Shown piece after piece: positions 35,589 to 44,905 of a stretch of DNA of 64,000 nucleotides. The first letter of the stretch is position 1; every line of letters begins with the position of its first letter. Source of the stretch: Rubrivivax sp. (GTDB lineage: Bacteria > Pseudomonadota > Gammaproteobacteria > Burkholderiales > Burkholderiaceae_C); NCBI GenBank assembly GCA_030653385.1, contig JAURZM010000079.1, positions 62,001 to 126,000 of the forward strand, in the 5' to 3' direction. The notes under the pieces were generated by a model, which was not told where the DNA came from, did not search any database, and saw only the letters and a list, made by a program, of their open reading frames with translations. Both the position numbers and the translations under genes were made by a program.

Positions 35589-36059
35589 ATGCAAAAGCCC
35601 ATCCGCGTCCTGGCTGGTGCGAGCCTCTTGTTGATGACTCTGGGCATGGCCCAGGCTGCCGGCAAGGCCGATGTCCGCTGGATCGACCCCGACACCTTCA
35701 GCGACGCCGGCCGCAGCGTTGCCGACCGCGACCATGTGATGCAGGCACTGGATGCGCACTTCATCCGCCTGGCACGTCAGCTGCCCGACGGCCAGACCTT
35801 GAAGCTCGAGGTCACCGACCTCGACCTGGCGGGTGAACTGCTGCCCGCCAGCGGGCGCGACCTGCGTGTGATGCGCGGCCAGGCCGACTGGCCGAAGATG
35901 CGGCTGCGCTACACCCTGCAGTCAGAGGGCCGCGCACTGAAGGGCGGTGAAGTCCGGCTTTCCGACATGAACTACACCTTCGCCACCCGACACGACGAAC
36001 TGGGCTACGAAAAACGCATGATCGAACGCTGGTTCAAGAGCGAGATCATGGCGCCCTGA
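35589..36059 (+). CDS. DUF3016 family secreted protein
   Basis: A 156-residue protein with a signal peptide (IRVLAGASLLLMTLGMAQA) and a DUF3016 domain: VRWIDPDTFSDAGR, LKLEVTDLDLAGEL and the terminal YTFATRHDELGYEKRMIERWF. Family members are periplasmic and uncharacterised. ATG 35589 follows an AAGGAG ribosome site. It lies 118 bases after glnS in the same direction and 82 bases before the FKBP gene; no functional link is evident. Confidence 0.85.
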   Translation: MQKPIRVLAGASLLLMTLGMAQAAGKADVRWIDPDTFSDAGRSVADRDHVMQALDAHFIRLARQLPDGQTLKLEVTDLDLAGELLPASGRDLRVMRGQADWPKMRLRYTLQSEGRALKGGEVRLSDMNYTFATRHDELGYEKRMIERWFKSEIMAP

Positions 36060-36141
36060 AGGGCTGTGCAGCGCCTGCATGGCGTCCGTGCGGGTGCAGC
36101 CTGCGATGATGTCGGCCCTGATCACTGCCATTGCCCCGCCC

Positions 36142-36600
36142 ATGACGCTGCTTCATTGTTCCCTGTCCGCCCTGTCGCTGACCTTGCTCGCGCTGGCGGC
36201 AACGGCACTGCCCGCCGCCGCCCAGACCGACGCCTTGAAGGCCGCCGCCGCCGAACCCGGCGCGCGGGTCATGCCCTCGGGTCTGGTGATCCGCACCGTG
36301 AAAGAAGGCACGGGCGCGCAGCCTGCCGCCACCGACACCGTGAAAGTGCACTACCGCGGCACCTTCACCGACGGGCGCGAGTTCGACAGTTCCTACCAGC
36401 GCGGTGAACCGGCGAGTTTTCCGCTGAACCGCGTCATCAAGTGCTGGACCGAAGGTGTGCAGCTCATCAAGGTGGGCGGCACGGCCCGCCTGACCTGCCC
36501 GGCCAGCATCGCCTACGGGGAAAGGGGTGCGGGCGGCGGCAAGATTCCGCCCAACGCCACGCTGCGTTTCGACGTCGAACTGCTGGCCATCAACCCCTGA
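36142..36600 (+). CDS. FKBP-type peptidyl-prolyl isomerase, periplasmic
   Basis: A 152-residue folding helper. Signal peptide (LSALSLTLLALAATALPAAA) followed by a single FKBP domain: VKVHYRGTFTDGREFDSSY, FPLNRVIKCWTEGVQL, SIAYGERGAGGGKIPPNATL and FDVELLAI. The FK506-pocket aromatic and Asp residues are in place. ATG 36142 is chosen; ATG 36106 or 36109 would lengthen the n-region. The stop codon is directly followed by the stop of the convergent DUF808 gene, the two forming TGATCA. Confidence 0.9.
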   Translation: MTLLHCSLSALSLTLLALAATALPAAAQTDALKAAAAEPGARVMPSGLVIRTVKEGTGAQPAATDTVKVHYRGTFTDGREFDSSYQRGEPASFPLNRVIKCWTEGVQLIKVGGTARLTCPASIAYGERGAGGGKIPPNATLRFDVELLAINP

Positions 36601-37530
36601 TCAGGAACCCGCAGGCACGGCGGCCGGCCGCAGCTTCTTGATGCCCATCACCAGCGCCAGCACCACAGCGCCGGCGACGATGCCGATGGCGGCGTTGGCC
36701 AGCGTCGGCAACAGAAACTCGGCCCCGCCACCCATGCCCTGGACGGCGCCGACGATGGCGTCGTTCAGCGCCGGCACGCCGTGCACGAGGATGCCGCCGC
36801 CCACCAGGAACATGGCTGCGGTGCCGGCCACCGACAGCGCCTTCATCAGCCACGGCGCGGCGCGCACGATGCCCCGGCCCAGCGCCTGCGCCGCCGCCCC
36901 AGGGCGCTGGCTGAGCCAGAGGCCCAGGTCGTCGAGCTTCACGATGCCGGCCACCAGGCCATAGACACCGACGGTCATCACGATGGCGATGGTGCTGAGC
37001 ACCGCCACCTGGGTGCCAAAGGGCGAATTGGCCACCGTGCCCAGCGTGATGGCAATGATCTCGGCCGACAGGATGAAGTCGGTGCGGATGGCGCCCTTGA
37101 TCTTGTCGCGCTCCAGCGCCACCAGGTCGACGGCCGGATCGGCCAGCGCCATCACCCGCTCGGCGCGCCGGCTCTCGTCGTCGTCGTCTTCGTTGGTGTG
37201 CAGGAAGCGGTGTGCCAGCTTCTCGAAGCCCTCGTAACACAGGAATGCACCACCCACCATCAGGAGCGGCGTCACCAGCCAGGGCACAAAGGCGGTGATG
37301 GCCAGCGCCGCGGGTACCAGGATGAGCTTGTTCAGCATCGAGCCCTTGGCCACCGCCCACACCACCGGCAGTTCGCGGGCGGCCGCCACACCCGAGACCT
37401 GCTGCGCATTGAGCGCCAGGTCGTCGCCCAGCACACCGGCCGTTTTTTTGGCCGCAACTTTGCTGAGCACGGCCACGTCGTCCAGGATCGTGGCGATGTC
37501 GTCGAGAAGGGCGAGCAGACTGGAGGCCAT
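36601..37530 (-). CDS. DUF808 (YedI-like) membrane protein
   Basis: A 309-residue inner membrane protein of the YedI/DUF808 family, function unknown. The start MASSLLALLDDIATILDDVA and the AAKKTAGVLGDDLALNAQQ segment are family hallmarks; about six hydrophobic segments follow, with an acidic loop (HTNEDDDDESRR). It is convergent with the FKBP gene with no spacer. The 258-base region upstream, to the aminotransferase gene, contains a short tandem GTGGCGCTG repeat near 37562-37586 and nothing else that I can support. Confidence 0.88.
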   Translation of the reverse strand: MASSLLALLDDIATILDDVAVLSKVAAKKTAGVLGDDLALNAQQVSGVAAARELPVVWAVAKGSMLNKLILVPAALAITAFVPWLVTPLLMVGGAFLCYEGFEKLAHRFLHTNEDDDDESRRAERVMALADPAVDLVALERDKIKGAIRTDFILSAEIIAITLGTVANSPFGTQVAVLSTIAIVMTVGVYGLVAGIVKLDDLGLWLSQRPGAAAQALGRGIVRAAPWLMKALSVAGTAAMFLVGGGILVHGVPALNDAIVGAVQGMGGGAEFLLPTLANAAIGIVAGAVVLALVMGIKKLRPAAVPAGS

Positions 37531-37788
37531 GGGCGCGGATTGTGCGTGAACGCCCCAGCAGGCGCTGGTGGCGCTGGTGGCGCTGGGTCTGCCGGCTGAA
37601 GGCCTGATGCGCCAGCGCGATGGGCTGGTCCCCGAACACGACTGGCTACAGCACGCGGGCGCCGCAGGCGATGGGCTCGGGGTGAGCGAAGACGAGGTCG
37701 GCGACTGGGACCATCCCCTTCAACCTGTGCTGGACGAGGTGCACGCACCGGCTTGAAAGGCGATCGGGATGCGAAGATCGCATCCACC

Positions 37789-38952
37789 ATGCCGAGTCTT
37801 CGCGAGCTTTTCCTGCTCGACCCCGACACCGTGTTCCTGAACCACGGTTCTTTCGGCGCCTGCCCGCGCGAGGTGTTTGAGCAGCAGCAGCGCTGGCAGC
37901 TCGAGATGGAACGCAACCCGGTGCAGTTCCTGGGCCGGCGTTCGGCAGGCCTGCTGGCCGCGGCGCGACAGCGGTTGGCCGCCCACATCGGCGCCGCCGG
38001 CGAAGACCTGGTGTTCATGCCCAACGCCACCACCGCGGTCAACACCGTGGCACGTTCACTGGCGCTGCAGCCCGGCGACGAGGTGCTGGCCACCGACCAT
38101 GAATATGGCGCCTGCAACGCGGCCTGGCAGTTTGTCTGTGAACGCGCAGGTGCAAGCTACCGCCAGGTGGAGGTGCCGCTGCCCTTCGACAGCACCTGCT
38201 GGGCAGAAGCGTTGATGGCCCAGGCCGGCCCGCGAACACGGCTGATCTTTGCCAGCCACCTGACATCGACCACCGCGCTGATCTTTCCGGTGGCCGCCCT
38301 GTGCGCGCAGGCGCGCCGCGCAGGCATCCTGACGCTGATCGACGGTGCCCACGCACCCGGGCAGCTGCCGCTGGACCTGCAGGCCACGGGCGCCGACTTC
38401 TACACCGGCAATTGCCACAAGTGGCTGTGTGCGCCCAAGGGTTCGGCCTTCCTGCACGTGCGGCCCGAACACCAGGCCGCGCTCGACGCCAGCGTCGTCA
38501 GCTGGGGTTACCTGGCCGGCAGCGGTGGCCACAGCGGCTTCGATGCCTACACCGGCAGCAGCACGCTGGAACGCCGCCTGCAGTGGCAAGGCACACGTGA
38601 CCTGGCGGCGTTTTTGTCGGTGCCCGCGGCCATCGACTTCCAGGCCCGGCACGGCTGGCCGGCACACCGCCAGCGTTGCCATGACATGGCCTGCGAGCTG
38701 CTGGCGCGGGTCACACGCCGCAACGGTGTGGCGGCCGTGGCGCCTGACAGCGCCTACGGCCAGATGGTGCCCATTCCGGTGCGCAGCGCCGACGCCGAAG
38801 GTCTGCGCCGCTGGCTTTTCGAGCAGCACCACATCGAGGTGCCGGTGACCCAACACGCCGGGCACACCTTCGTGCGGGTGTCGGTGCAGGCCTACAACAC
38901 CGAAGCCGACCTGGCGGCGCTAGAGCAGGCGCTGGCCGAAGCCGACGCCTGA
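37789..38952 (+). CDS. class V aminotransferase (isopenicillin-N-epimerase-like)
   Basis: A 387-residue PLP enzyme of the class V fold. Key segments: FLNHGSFGACP at the N-terminus, PNATTAVNTVARSL, the PLP-phosphate and Asp region LTLIDGAHAPGQL, and the Schiff-base lysine in TGNCHKWLCAPKG. The relatives are annotated as isopenicillin N epimerase-like or cysteine desulfurase-like; the true substrate is unknown, and no beta-lactam genes are near. ATG 37789 begins MPSLRELFLLDPD as homologues do. It stands alone, convergent with the PEP-CTERM esterase gene. Confidence 0.88.
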   Translation: MPSLRELFLLDPDTVFLNHGSFGACPREVFEQQQRWQLEMERNPVQFLGRRSAGLLAAARQRLAAHIGAAGEDLVFMPNATTAVNTVARSLALQPGDEVLATDHEYGACNAAWQFVCERAGASYRQVEVPLPFDSTCWAEALMAQAGPRTRLIFASHLTSTTALIFPVAALCAQARRAGILTLIDGAHAPGQLPLDLQATGADFYTGNCHKWLCAPKGSAFLHVRPEHQAALDASVVSWGYLAGSGGHSGFDAYTGSSTLERRLQWQGTRDLAAFLSVPAAIDFQARHGWPAHRQRCHDMACELLARVTRRNGVAAVAPDSAYGQMVPIPVRSADAEGLRRWLFEQHHIEVPVTQHAGHTFVRVSVQAYNTEADLAALEQALAEADA

Positions 38953-38971
38953 AGGCCCTGCGGCCTGGAGC

Positions 38972-39937
38972 TCAGGCTTGGCGGCGGCGCGCGGCCAGCA
39001 GCGAGGCCACACCGAGGGCCATCATCAGCCAGGTGGCCGGCTCGGGCACGGCCGTCACAGCCGCAGCGCCGATCACCGAATGGGCGATGCCCGATGGATG
39101 CAAGGCATCCGAGAAGCCCGACACGCTGCAGGAGATGCCGATCGAGCCCGCGAAGGCGCCGCAGGGCGTGAAGACGTTGGTGATGCCGTAGACCGCGCCG
39201 CCGTTGGTGAGCGCGTCGGTGCGGATGGCTGAACTGACACCGGCCATGTCCAGGAAGCTCATCGTCAGGCCCAGCGACTGACCGTAGCTCACCAGGCCGC
39301 TGATCAACGTGTTGAACTGCAGGGTGGCGTCAGTGGAGGGTGCCACCAGGCCCAGGCCGACGGCCTCGGGCGTGGTGCCCAGGTCGGGCAGGTTGGAAAT
39401 CAGCACGTTCTGCGCGCCCTTGGCGGCCAGTTGGCTGATGGCAGTGCCCAGGTTGGCGGCGGCCGCCGTGGCGGCGGCCAGGCGGCCTGCGGCGCCCGCG
39501 GCGTCCATGGTCGGGAAGGCGGTGCGGGCGTCGCGCATGTCGTTGCCGCCAGCCACCACGACGTACAGCGCGCCCGGGTCCAGCGCAGCCGCACCGCCGG
39601 TGAAGCTGCCCACCTGCGCCAACAGGCTGGGGATCGAACCACCGGCCGTGCGGGCGCCACCGAAGGCGTAGTTGTTGCCCCCCAGCAGTGATGCCGTGGA
39701 CGTGCTGGGCAAGCCGATGCCGGCCGCGAGGTATTCGGCCCACACCGGCCCGTCGGAGAAGCGGCCCGGCAGGTACGGTGCAACCGGTGTTGCGCCGCCC
39801 GTCAGCGCCAGGATGTTGCCGGTGTCGGTCAGGCTGTCGCCAAAGTAGTAGGCGTTGGTGAAGGTGGCGGCCTGCGAGGCCATGCCGGCCCCCGCCAGTG
39901 CCAGCCCTGCCAGCAGGCGGCCGAATGTGATGCGCAT
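38972..39937 (-). CDS. GDSL/SGNH esterase with PEP-CTERM anchor
   Basis: A 321-residue exported esterase or lipase. Signal peptide (LLAGLALAGAGMASQAA); GDSL block I YFGDSLTDTGN; Gly/Asn oxyanion blocks YAFGGAR and VVAGGNDMRD; catalytic block V SDALHPSGIAH. The C-terminus is a textbook PEP-CTERM tail: VPEP motif, hydrophobic helix (TWLMMALGVASLL) and RRR, so an exosortase is expected to process it. The gene for that exosortase is not in this window. ATG 39937 gives the signal peptide. It follows the ygiQ-like gene on the same strand after 120 bases. Confidence 0.93.
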   Translation of the reverse strand: MRITFGRLLAGLALAGAGMASQAATFTNAYYFGDSLTDTGNILALTGGATPVAPYLPGRFSDGPVWAEYLAAGIGLPSTSTASLLGGNNYAFGGARTAGGSIPSLLAQVGSFTGGAAALDPGALYVVVAGGNDMRDARTAFPTMDAAGAAGRLAAATAAAANLGTAISQLAAKGAQNVLISNLPDLGTTPEAVGLGLVAPSTDATLQFNTLISGLVSYGQSLGLTMSFLDMAGVSSAIRTDALTNGGAVYGITNVFTPCGAFAGSIGISCSVSGFSDALHPSGIAHSVIGAAAVTAVPEPATWLMMALGVASLLAARRRQA

Positions 39938-40013
39938 GAAATCCCCTTGAGTGTTTCTTGAACCAGCGGCGGAAGCTACCACCCGCCGCGATCACCGGGG
40001 GAGCGGGTCTGCA

Positions 40014-40030
40014 CCGGGGCCCACCCCCGG
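40014..40030 (-). terminator. hairpin downstream of the YgiQ gene
   Basis: CCGGGG (40014-40019), five-base loop, CCCCGG (40025-40030), about 28 bases past the YgiQ stop on the minus strand and before the PEP-CTERM gene. A perfect 6-bp GC stem but no U-tract. Confidence 0.3.
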
Positions 40031-40057
40031 ACTCGAGGGGGTTGGCTGCTGAAGTCC

Positions 40058-42358
40058 TCAGCGCGGCTTCTTGCGTGGCGCGCCCGTCTCGCGTGGCGGC
40101 AGTCCGGTGTGCTGCGTCAGGACACGACCCTGCGTGACGGTCGACGTGCGGGTGCCGGCCGCCGTGCTGTTCTTGCGTCGCGCGCTGACGTAGCCCGCGC
40201 CCGCCGCCGGCTGGAAGGTGGGAATCAGCTGATGCTTGCCGTTGCCGATCAGGTCGGCGCGGCCCATGGCCTTCAGCGCTTCTCGCAGCAGTGGCCAGTT
40301 GTCGGGGTCGTGCCAGCGCAGGAAGGCCTTGTGCAGGCGGCGGCGGCGCTCACCCCGGACAACGTCCACCTTCTCGGCGCGCCGGCCCGGCCCGACATCG
40401 CGGCTGATGCCCTTCAGCGGGTTCAGGTCGGTGTGGTACATGGCCGTGGCGGTGGCCATGGGGCTCGGGTAGAAGGTCTGCACCTGGTCGGCCTTGAAGC
40501 CATTGCGCTTCAGCCAGATGGCCAGGTTCATCATGTCTTCGTCGCTGGTGCCGGGGTGTGCAGCGATGAAGTACGGAATCAGGTACTGCTTCTTGCCCGC
40601 TTCGGCGCTGTACTGCTCGAACATCTGCTTGAAGCGGTCGTAGCTGCCGATGCCGGGTTTCATCATCTTCGACAGCGGCCCGCCTTCGGTGTGCTCGGGT
40701 GCGATCTTCAGGTAACCGCCGACGTGGTGCGTGACCAGTTCCTTCACGTATTCCGGGCTCTTCACCGCCAGGTCGTAGCGCAGGCCGCTGCCGATGAGGA
40801 TCTTCTTCACCCCCCGCAGTGCGCGTGCACGGCGGTACATCTTCACCAGCGGGCCGTGGTCGGTGTTCAGGTTGCTGCAGATGCCGGGGTAGACACAGCT
40901 GGGCTTGCGGCAGGCGGCTTCGATCTGCGGGCTTTTGCAGCCGATGCGCCACATGTTGGCGGTAGGCCCGCCCAGGTCGCTGATGACGCCGGTGAAGCCC
41001 TTGACCTTGTCGCGGATGTCCTCGATCTCGCGGATCACCGAGTCTTCACTGCGGCTCTGGATGATGCGGCCTTCGTGTTCGGTGATGCTGCAGAAGGTGC
41101 AACCGCCAAAACAGCCACGCATGATGTTGACGCTGAAGCGGATCATTTCCCACGCCGGGATCTTGGTGGCGTGGTCGTGGCTGCCGTTTTCGTCGGCGTA
41201 GCTCGGGTGCGGGCTGCGGGCGTATTCGAGGTCGAACACATGGTCCATCTCGGCCGTGCTCAGCGGGATGGGCGGTGGGTTGATCCACAGGTCCCGATCG
41301 CCGTGGGCCTGCACCAGGGCGCGTGCATTGCCGGGGTTGGTTTCCAGGTGCAGCACGCGGTTGGCATGGGCGTAGAGCACGGCGTCGCTCTTCACCTGTT
41401 CGTAGCTGGGCAGCCGCACCACGGTGCGTTCGCGCAACGGCATCGCCACGGCGCCAGCCTTGCGTGACACCGGCATCGCGACCGGGCTCGACTGCGTGGC
41501 GTCAGCCTTCGCGCAAGTCTCACCCACCGAAGCCGCCGCGTCTTCGGTGCTCAGGTAGGGATTGATGTGCGAATCGATGCGCCCCGGCCGGTCGACGTCG
41601 GTGCTGTCGATCTGGAACCAGTCGGCAAAAGCTGCGTTGCCGACCTCGTCGGTGCGGCGCATGAAGGCCGTGCCGCGCACGTCGGTGATGTGTTCAACCG
41701 GCTCGCGTTTTGCCAGCCGGTGTGCCACTTCGATGATGGCGCGCTCGGCGTTTCCGTAAAGCAGCAGGTCGGCCTTGCTGTCGACCAGGATGCTGCGGCG
41801 CACCTTGTCCTGCCAGTAGTCGTAGTGGGCGATGCGGCGCAGGCTGGCTTCGATGCCGCCGATGATCACCGGCACGTCGCTCCACGCTTCCTTGCAGCGC
41901 TGCGTGTAGACCAGCGTCGCGCGGTCGGGCCGCTTGCCCCCCTGCCCACCCGGTGTGTAGGCGTCGTCGCTGCGAATCTTGCGGTCCGCGGTGTAGCGGT
42001 TGATCATCGAATCCATGTTGCCGGCGGCGACGCCGAAAAACAGCTTCGGCTTGCCCAGCGCCTTGAAGGCGTCGGCGCTTTGCCAGTCGGGCTGCGCAAT
42101 GACGCCGACACGAAACCCCTGGGCTTCCAGCACACGGCCGATGACCGCCATGCCGAAGCTGGGGTGGTCGACGTAGGCGTCGCCGGTGACGATGACGATG
42201 TCGCAGCTGTCCCAACCCAGGCGGTCCATCTCGGCCCGGCTCATGGGCAGGAAGGGCGCACGCCCCAGCCGCTTGGCCCAGAAGGGCTTGTAGCTGGTGA
42301 TGGGCTTGGCAGCGGCAGGAGCCGGGCTGCGCGCCGGGGGCGGGGCGAGGTCATTCAC
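40058..42358 (-). CDS. YgiQ family radical SAM protein
   Basis: A 766-residue radical SAM protein of the YgiQ family, reaction unknown. The 4Fe-4S/SAM motif C-x3-C-x2-C is CFGGCTFC within NIMRGCFGGCTFCSITEHEG. The N-terminal half carries the family block PFLPMSRAEMDRLGWDSCD and later GNMDSMINRYTADR; the C-terminal half has the YgiQ-specific PAFYPSP-like region QTFYPSPMATATAMY and a basic tail (GAPRKKPR). I take GTG 42358 (VNDLAPPP); GTG 42391 is also possible. It is divergent from a small membrane protein gene. Confidence 0.93.
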   Translation of the reverse strand: MNDLAPPPARSPAPAAAKPITSYKPFWAKRLGRAPFLPMSRAEMDRLGWDSCDIVIVTGDAYVDHPSFGMAVIGRVLEAQGFRVGVIAQPDWQSADAFKALGKPKLFFGVAAGNMDSMINRYTADRKIRSDDAYTPGGQGGKRPDRATLVYTQRCKEAWSDVPVIIGGIEASLRRIAHYDYWQDKVRRSILVDSKADLLLYGNAERAIIEVAHRLAKREPVEHITDVRGTAFMRRTDEVGNAAFADWFQIDSTDVDRPGRIDSHINPYLSTEDAAASVGETCAKADATQSSPVAMPVSRKAGAVAMPLRERTVVRLPSYEQVKSDAVLYAHANRVLHLETNPGNARALVQAHGDRDLWINPPPIPLSTAEMDHVFDLEYARSPHPSYADENGSHDHATKIPAWEMIRFSVNIMRGCFGGCTFCSITEHEGRIIQSRSEDSVIREIEDIRDKVKGFTGVISDLGGPTANMWRIGCKSPQIEAACRKPSCVYPGICSNLNTDHGPLVKMYRRARALRGVKKILIGSGLRYDLAVKSPEYVKELVTHHVGGYLKIAPEHTEGGPLSKMMKPGIGSYDRFKQMFEQYSAEAGKKQYLIPYFIAAHPGTSDEDMMNLAIWLKRNGFKADQVQTFYPSPMATATAMYHTDLNPLKGISRDVGPGRRAEKVDVVRGERRRRLHKAFLRWHDPDNWPLLREALKAMGRADLIGNGKHQLIPTFQPAAGAGYVSARRKNSTAAGTRTSTVTQGRVLTQHTGLPPRETGAPRKKPR

Positions 42359-42513
42359 AGGCTGGGGGCAGGTCGGCAAAGGCCGACACACGCGGACGGG
42401 CTGGCATTGTCGCGCCTGGCCGACATCCGCGGGCGGCCGAGGGCAAGTGTGGCAGTGGCCGGTGTTTCCTTCACCCGGCTCAAGTCCGGCGCCCTGGCGC
42501 CGATAGCCCCGGG

Positions 42514-42852
42514 ATGCAAAGCTTCTTCACCACCCTGGCCTACGGCGCGCTCGCTTTGCTGGGGGTGGCCGTTGCCGTTGCCCTGTGGGAACACTGGCGC
42601 CGTCAAAGCCAGGCCCGTGCACCCCGTTTTGCAACGGCTGCGCCAGCCAGCGCGCCCGTGGTGCGTGTGGACGTGGACCTGGACGCGCTGACACCCCCGC
42701 CCGACGACGACCAGCTGCAGCGCCGCAGCACTGTCGAAGCGGCGATGAGCCGCATGGCCCAGGCACCGACCTTTGGCAGCAGCGCGCAGGCCTGGACCGA
42801 AACACGGCCGATGGTGTCACCGGGCGCAACGGCGGAATTCGAACCGCGGTAG
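42514..42852 (+). CDS. small single-pass membrane protein, hypothetical
   Basis: A 112-residue protein with one N-terminal transmembrane helix (LAYGALALLGVAVAVALW), a short basic stretch (EHWRRQSQARAPR) and a polar, acidic tail (DVDLDALTPPPDDDQL). The pattern of a short anchor with a soluble tail and normal third-position GC makes it a plausible gene, but I recognise no family. It is divergent from YgiQ, and its stop is only 21 bases from the stop of the convergent ABC exporter. Confidence 0.5.
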   Translation: MQSFFTTLAYGALALLGVAVAVALWEHWRRQSQARAPRFATAAPASAPVVRVDVDLDALTPPPDDDQLQRRSTVEAAMSRMAQAPTFGSSAQAWTETRPMVSPGATAEFEPR

Positions 42853-42873
42853 CCCGCACCGGGCCTCGGGTCG

Positions 42874-44817
42874 TCAGTCGGCGGCCCGCTCCCGGCTCTG
42901 TTCGTTGGCGGGCGGCCGGTCGGTTGGATGGCCCGGCGCTGCGATTGGCGCGGGTACCGGGTCGCCCAGCTCGCTCACTTCGCCCTCGTCGAGGTCCTCG
43001 GCCAGGAAGCCCCCGCTCTGGTGCGACCACAGGCGTGCGTAGATGCCGCCGGCGGCCAGCAGCGTCTTGTGGTCACCCACTTCGACGATGCGCCCGCGGT
43101 CCATCACCACCAGCCGGTCCATCGCCGCGATGGTGGACAGGCGGTGTGCGATGGCCACCACCGTCTTGCCTTCCATCAGCTTGTACAGGCTGTGCTGGAT
43201 GGCGGTTTCAACCTCGCTGTCCAGCGCGCTGGTGGCTTCGTCCAGCAGCAGGATAGGTGCATCCTTGAGCATCACCCGCGCAATCGCGATGCGCTGGCGC
43301 TGCCCGCCGGACAGCTTGACACCGCGCTCACCCACGTGGGCGTCGTAACCCTGGCGGCCCTTGGGGTCGGTCAGGCCGGAGACGAAGTCGGCGGCTTCTG
43401 CCCGTTCGGCGGCGCGCAGCATTTCGGCTTCGCTGGCGTCGGGCCTGCCGTAGACGATGTTCTCGCGCACCGAGCGGTGCAGCAGCGAGGTGTCCTGCGT
43501 GACCATGCCCACCTGGCGGCGCAGGCTGTCCTGGGTGACGCCGGCAATGTCCTGACCGTCGATCAGGATGCGGCCACCTTCCACGTCATACAGGCGCAGC
43601 AGCAGGTTGACGATGGTGCTCTTGCCAGCACCCGAACGGCCCACGAGGCCGATCTTCTCGCCGGGCCGGATGTTCAGGTTCAGTCCGTCCACCACCTTGC
43701 GCTTGCCACCATAGGCAAAGGTGACGTTTTCGAAACGCACTTCGCCGCGCGGCACCTGCAGCATCTTGGCGTCGGGCCGGTCGACCACGGTGCGACCGCG
43801 CGACAGCGTGACCATGCCGTCTTGCACGGTGCCGATGTGTTCGAACAGCGAAGCCATCTCCCACATCACCCAGTGCGAGATGCCGTTCAGCCGGAAGGCC
43901 ATGGCCGTGGCCGCCGCCACCGCGCCCACGCCGACGGCCGCTTCGGTCCACAGCACCAGGCTGGTGACGGTGATGGAGGCGATCAGCGCCACGCTCAGGA
44001 ACTGGTTCACCACCTCGAAGGCCGACACCAGGCGCATCTGGCCGTAGGCCGTGACCATGAACTCCTGCATCGCGCTGCGTGCAAAACCGGCCTCGCGGTT
44101 GGAATGGGAAAACAGCTTCACCGTGGCGATGTTGGTGTAGGCATCGGTGATGCGCCCGGTCATCAGCGAACGCGCGTCGGCCTGCAGCTGCGCCACCTTG
44201 GCCAGGCGCGGCACGAAGTACATCAGCGTCAGAACGTACAGCACCAGCCAGCCCAGAAAGGGCACCGTCAGCCAAGGGTCGAAAGCGCCCACCACCGCCA
44301 CCATGGTGCCGAAGTAGATGACCACGTAGACCAGGATGTCGGTGAAGATGAGCCAGGTGTCGCGCACCGCCAACGAGGTCTGCATCACCTTGGTCGAGAT
44401 GCGGCCGGCAAACTCGTCCTGGTAGAAGGACATGCTCTGCTCGAGCATCAGGCGGTGGAAGTTCCAGCGCATGCGCATCGGGAAGTTGCTGAAGATGCCC
44501 TGGTACTTGAACAGGGCCTGCATGGCGGCAAAGGCCACGCTGAACAGCAGCACCCCACCCAGAATGGCCAGCAGGTTGCCGTGCTGCTGCCACAGCTGCG
44601 CCGGTTCCACCTTGGCCAGCAGGTCCACCACGTGGGCCATCATGCTGAAGAGCAAGGCCTCGAAAGCGCCGATGGCGGCCGTGAACAGCGTCACCAGCGC
44701 CAGGTAGGGCCGCACGCCACGTGTGCAGGCCCACAGGAACGCAAAAAACTGCGTCGGTGGCGGTGTTGAAGGTGCATCCGGATACGGATGCACGAGTTTT
44801 TCGAATCGCTGGAACAA
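42874..44817 (-). CDS. ABC exporter, fused membrane and ATPase domains (MsbA-like)
   Basis: A 647-residue half-transporter. Six TM helices span roughly residues 30-330 (PYLALVTLFTAAIGAFEALLF onward); the nucleotide-binding domain has Walker A GLVGRSGAGKST, signature KLSGGQRQRIAIA, Walker B ILLLDEATSALD and the H-loop AIAHRLSTI. No substrate is evident; lipid or drug export is usual for the family. The most likely start is TTG at 44817 (FQRFEKLVHPYPDAP) with GGGGA six bases before it; there is no good ATG. A perfect 9-bp inverted repeat lies in codons 9-16 and 11-bp tandem repeats lie upstream. Confidence 0.9.
   Translation of the reverse strand: MFQRFEKLVHPYPDAPSTPPPTQFFAFLWACTRGVRPYLALVTLFTAAIGAFEALLFSMMAHVVDLLAKVEPAQLWQQHGNLLAILGGVLLFSVAFAAMQALFKYQGIFSNFPMRMRWNFHRLMLEQSMSFYQDEFAGRISTKVMQTSLAVRDTWLIFTDILVYVVIYFGTMVAVVGAFDPWLTVPFLGWLVLYVLTLMYFVPRLAKVAQLQADARSLMTGRITDAYTNIATVKLFSHSNREAGFARSAMQEFMVTAYGQMRLVSAFEVVNQFLSVALIASITVTSLVLWTEAAVGVGAVAAATAMAFRLNGISHWVMWEMASLFEHIGTVQDGMVTLSRGRTVVDRPDAKMLQVPRGEVRFENVTFAYGGKRKVVDGLNLNIRPGEKIGLVGRSGAGKSTIVNLLLRLYDVEGGRILIDGQDIAGVTQDSLRRQVGMVTQDTSLLHRSVRENIVYGRPDASEAEMLRAAERAEAADFVSGLTDPKGRQGYDAHVGERGVKLSGGQRQRIAIARVMLKDAPILLLDEATSALDSEVETAIQHSLYKLMEGKTVVAIAHRLSTIAAMDRLVVMDRGRIVEVGDHKTLLAAGGIYARLWSHQSGGFLAEDLDEGEVSELGDPVPAPIAAPGHPTDRPPANEQSRERAAD
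44772..44793 (-). repeat. 22-bp perfect inverted repeat at the exporter N-terminus
   Basis: GTGCATCCG (44772-44780), GATA, CGGATGCAC (44785-44793): 9-bp perfect arms around a 4-base loop. It lies in the first codons of the exporter gene if TTG 44817 is the start. It could be an operator near the promoter or an mRNA hairpin limiting early translation. Confidence 0.5.
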
Positions 44818-44905
44818 AGCTATCCCCGGTCGGTTGGCGCGGCGAACCCAAGGTCGTCCGTTCCACCCGTTGATCGCGTGTTGGCCGGCGCTGCATGTCA
44901 CGGCC

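Noticed and set aside
37562..37586. Short GTGGCGCTG tandem repeat upstream of the class V aminotransferase
   Set aside because: Only two and a half copies in GC-rich DNA; no position or symmetry argues for function.
37568..37756. Possible 62-residue gene between DUF808 and the aminotransferase
   Set aside because: No ribosome site, no motif and acidic low-complexity content; reads as non-coding.
40109..42691. Plus-strand open frames opposite the YgiQ gene
   Set aside because: The minus strand encodes a full radical SAM protein with CxxxCxxC; the plus frames have no recognisable features.
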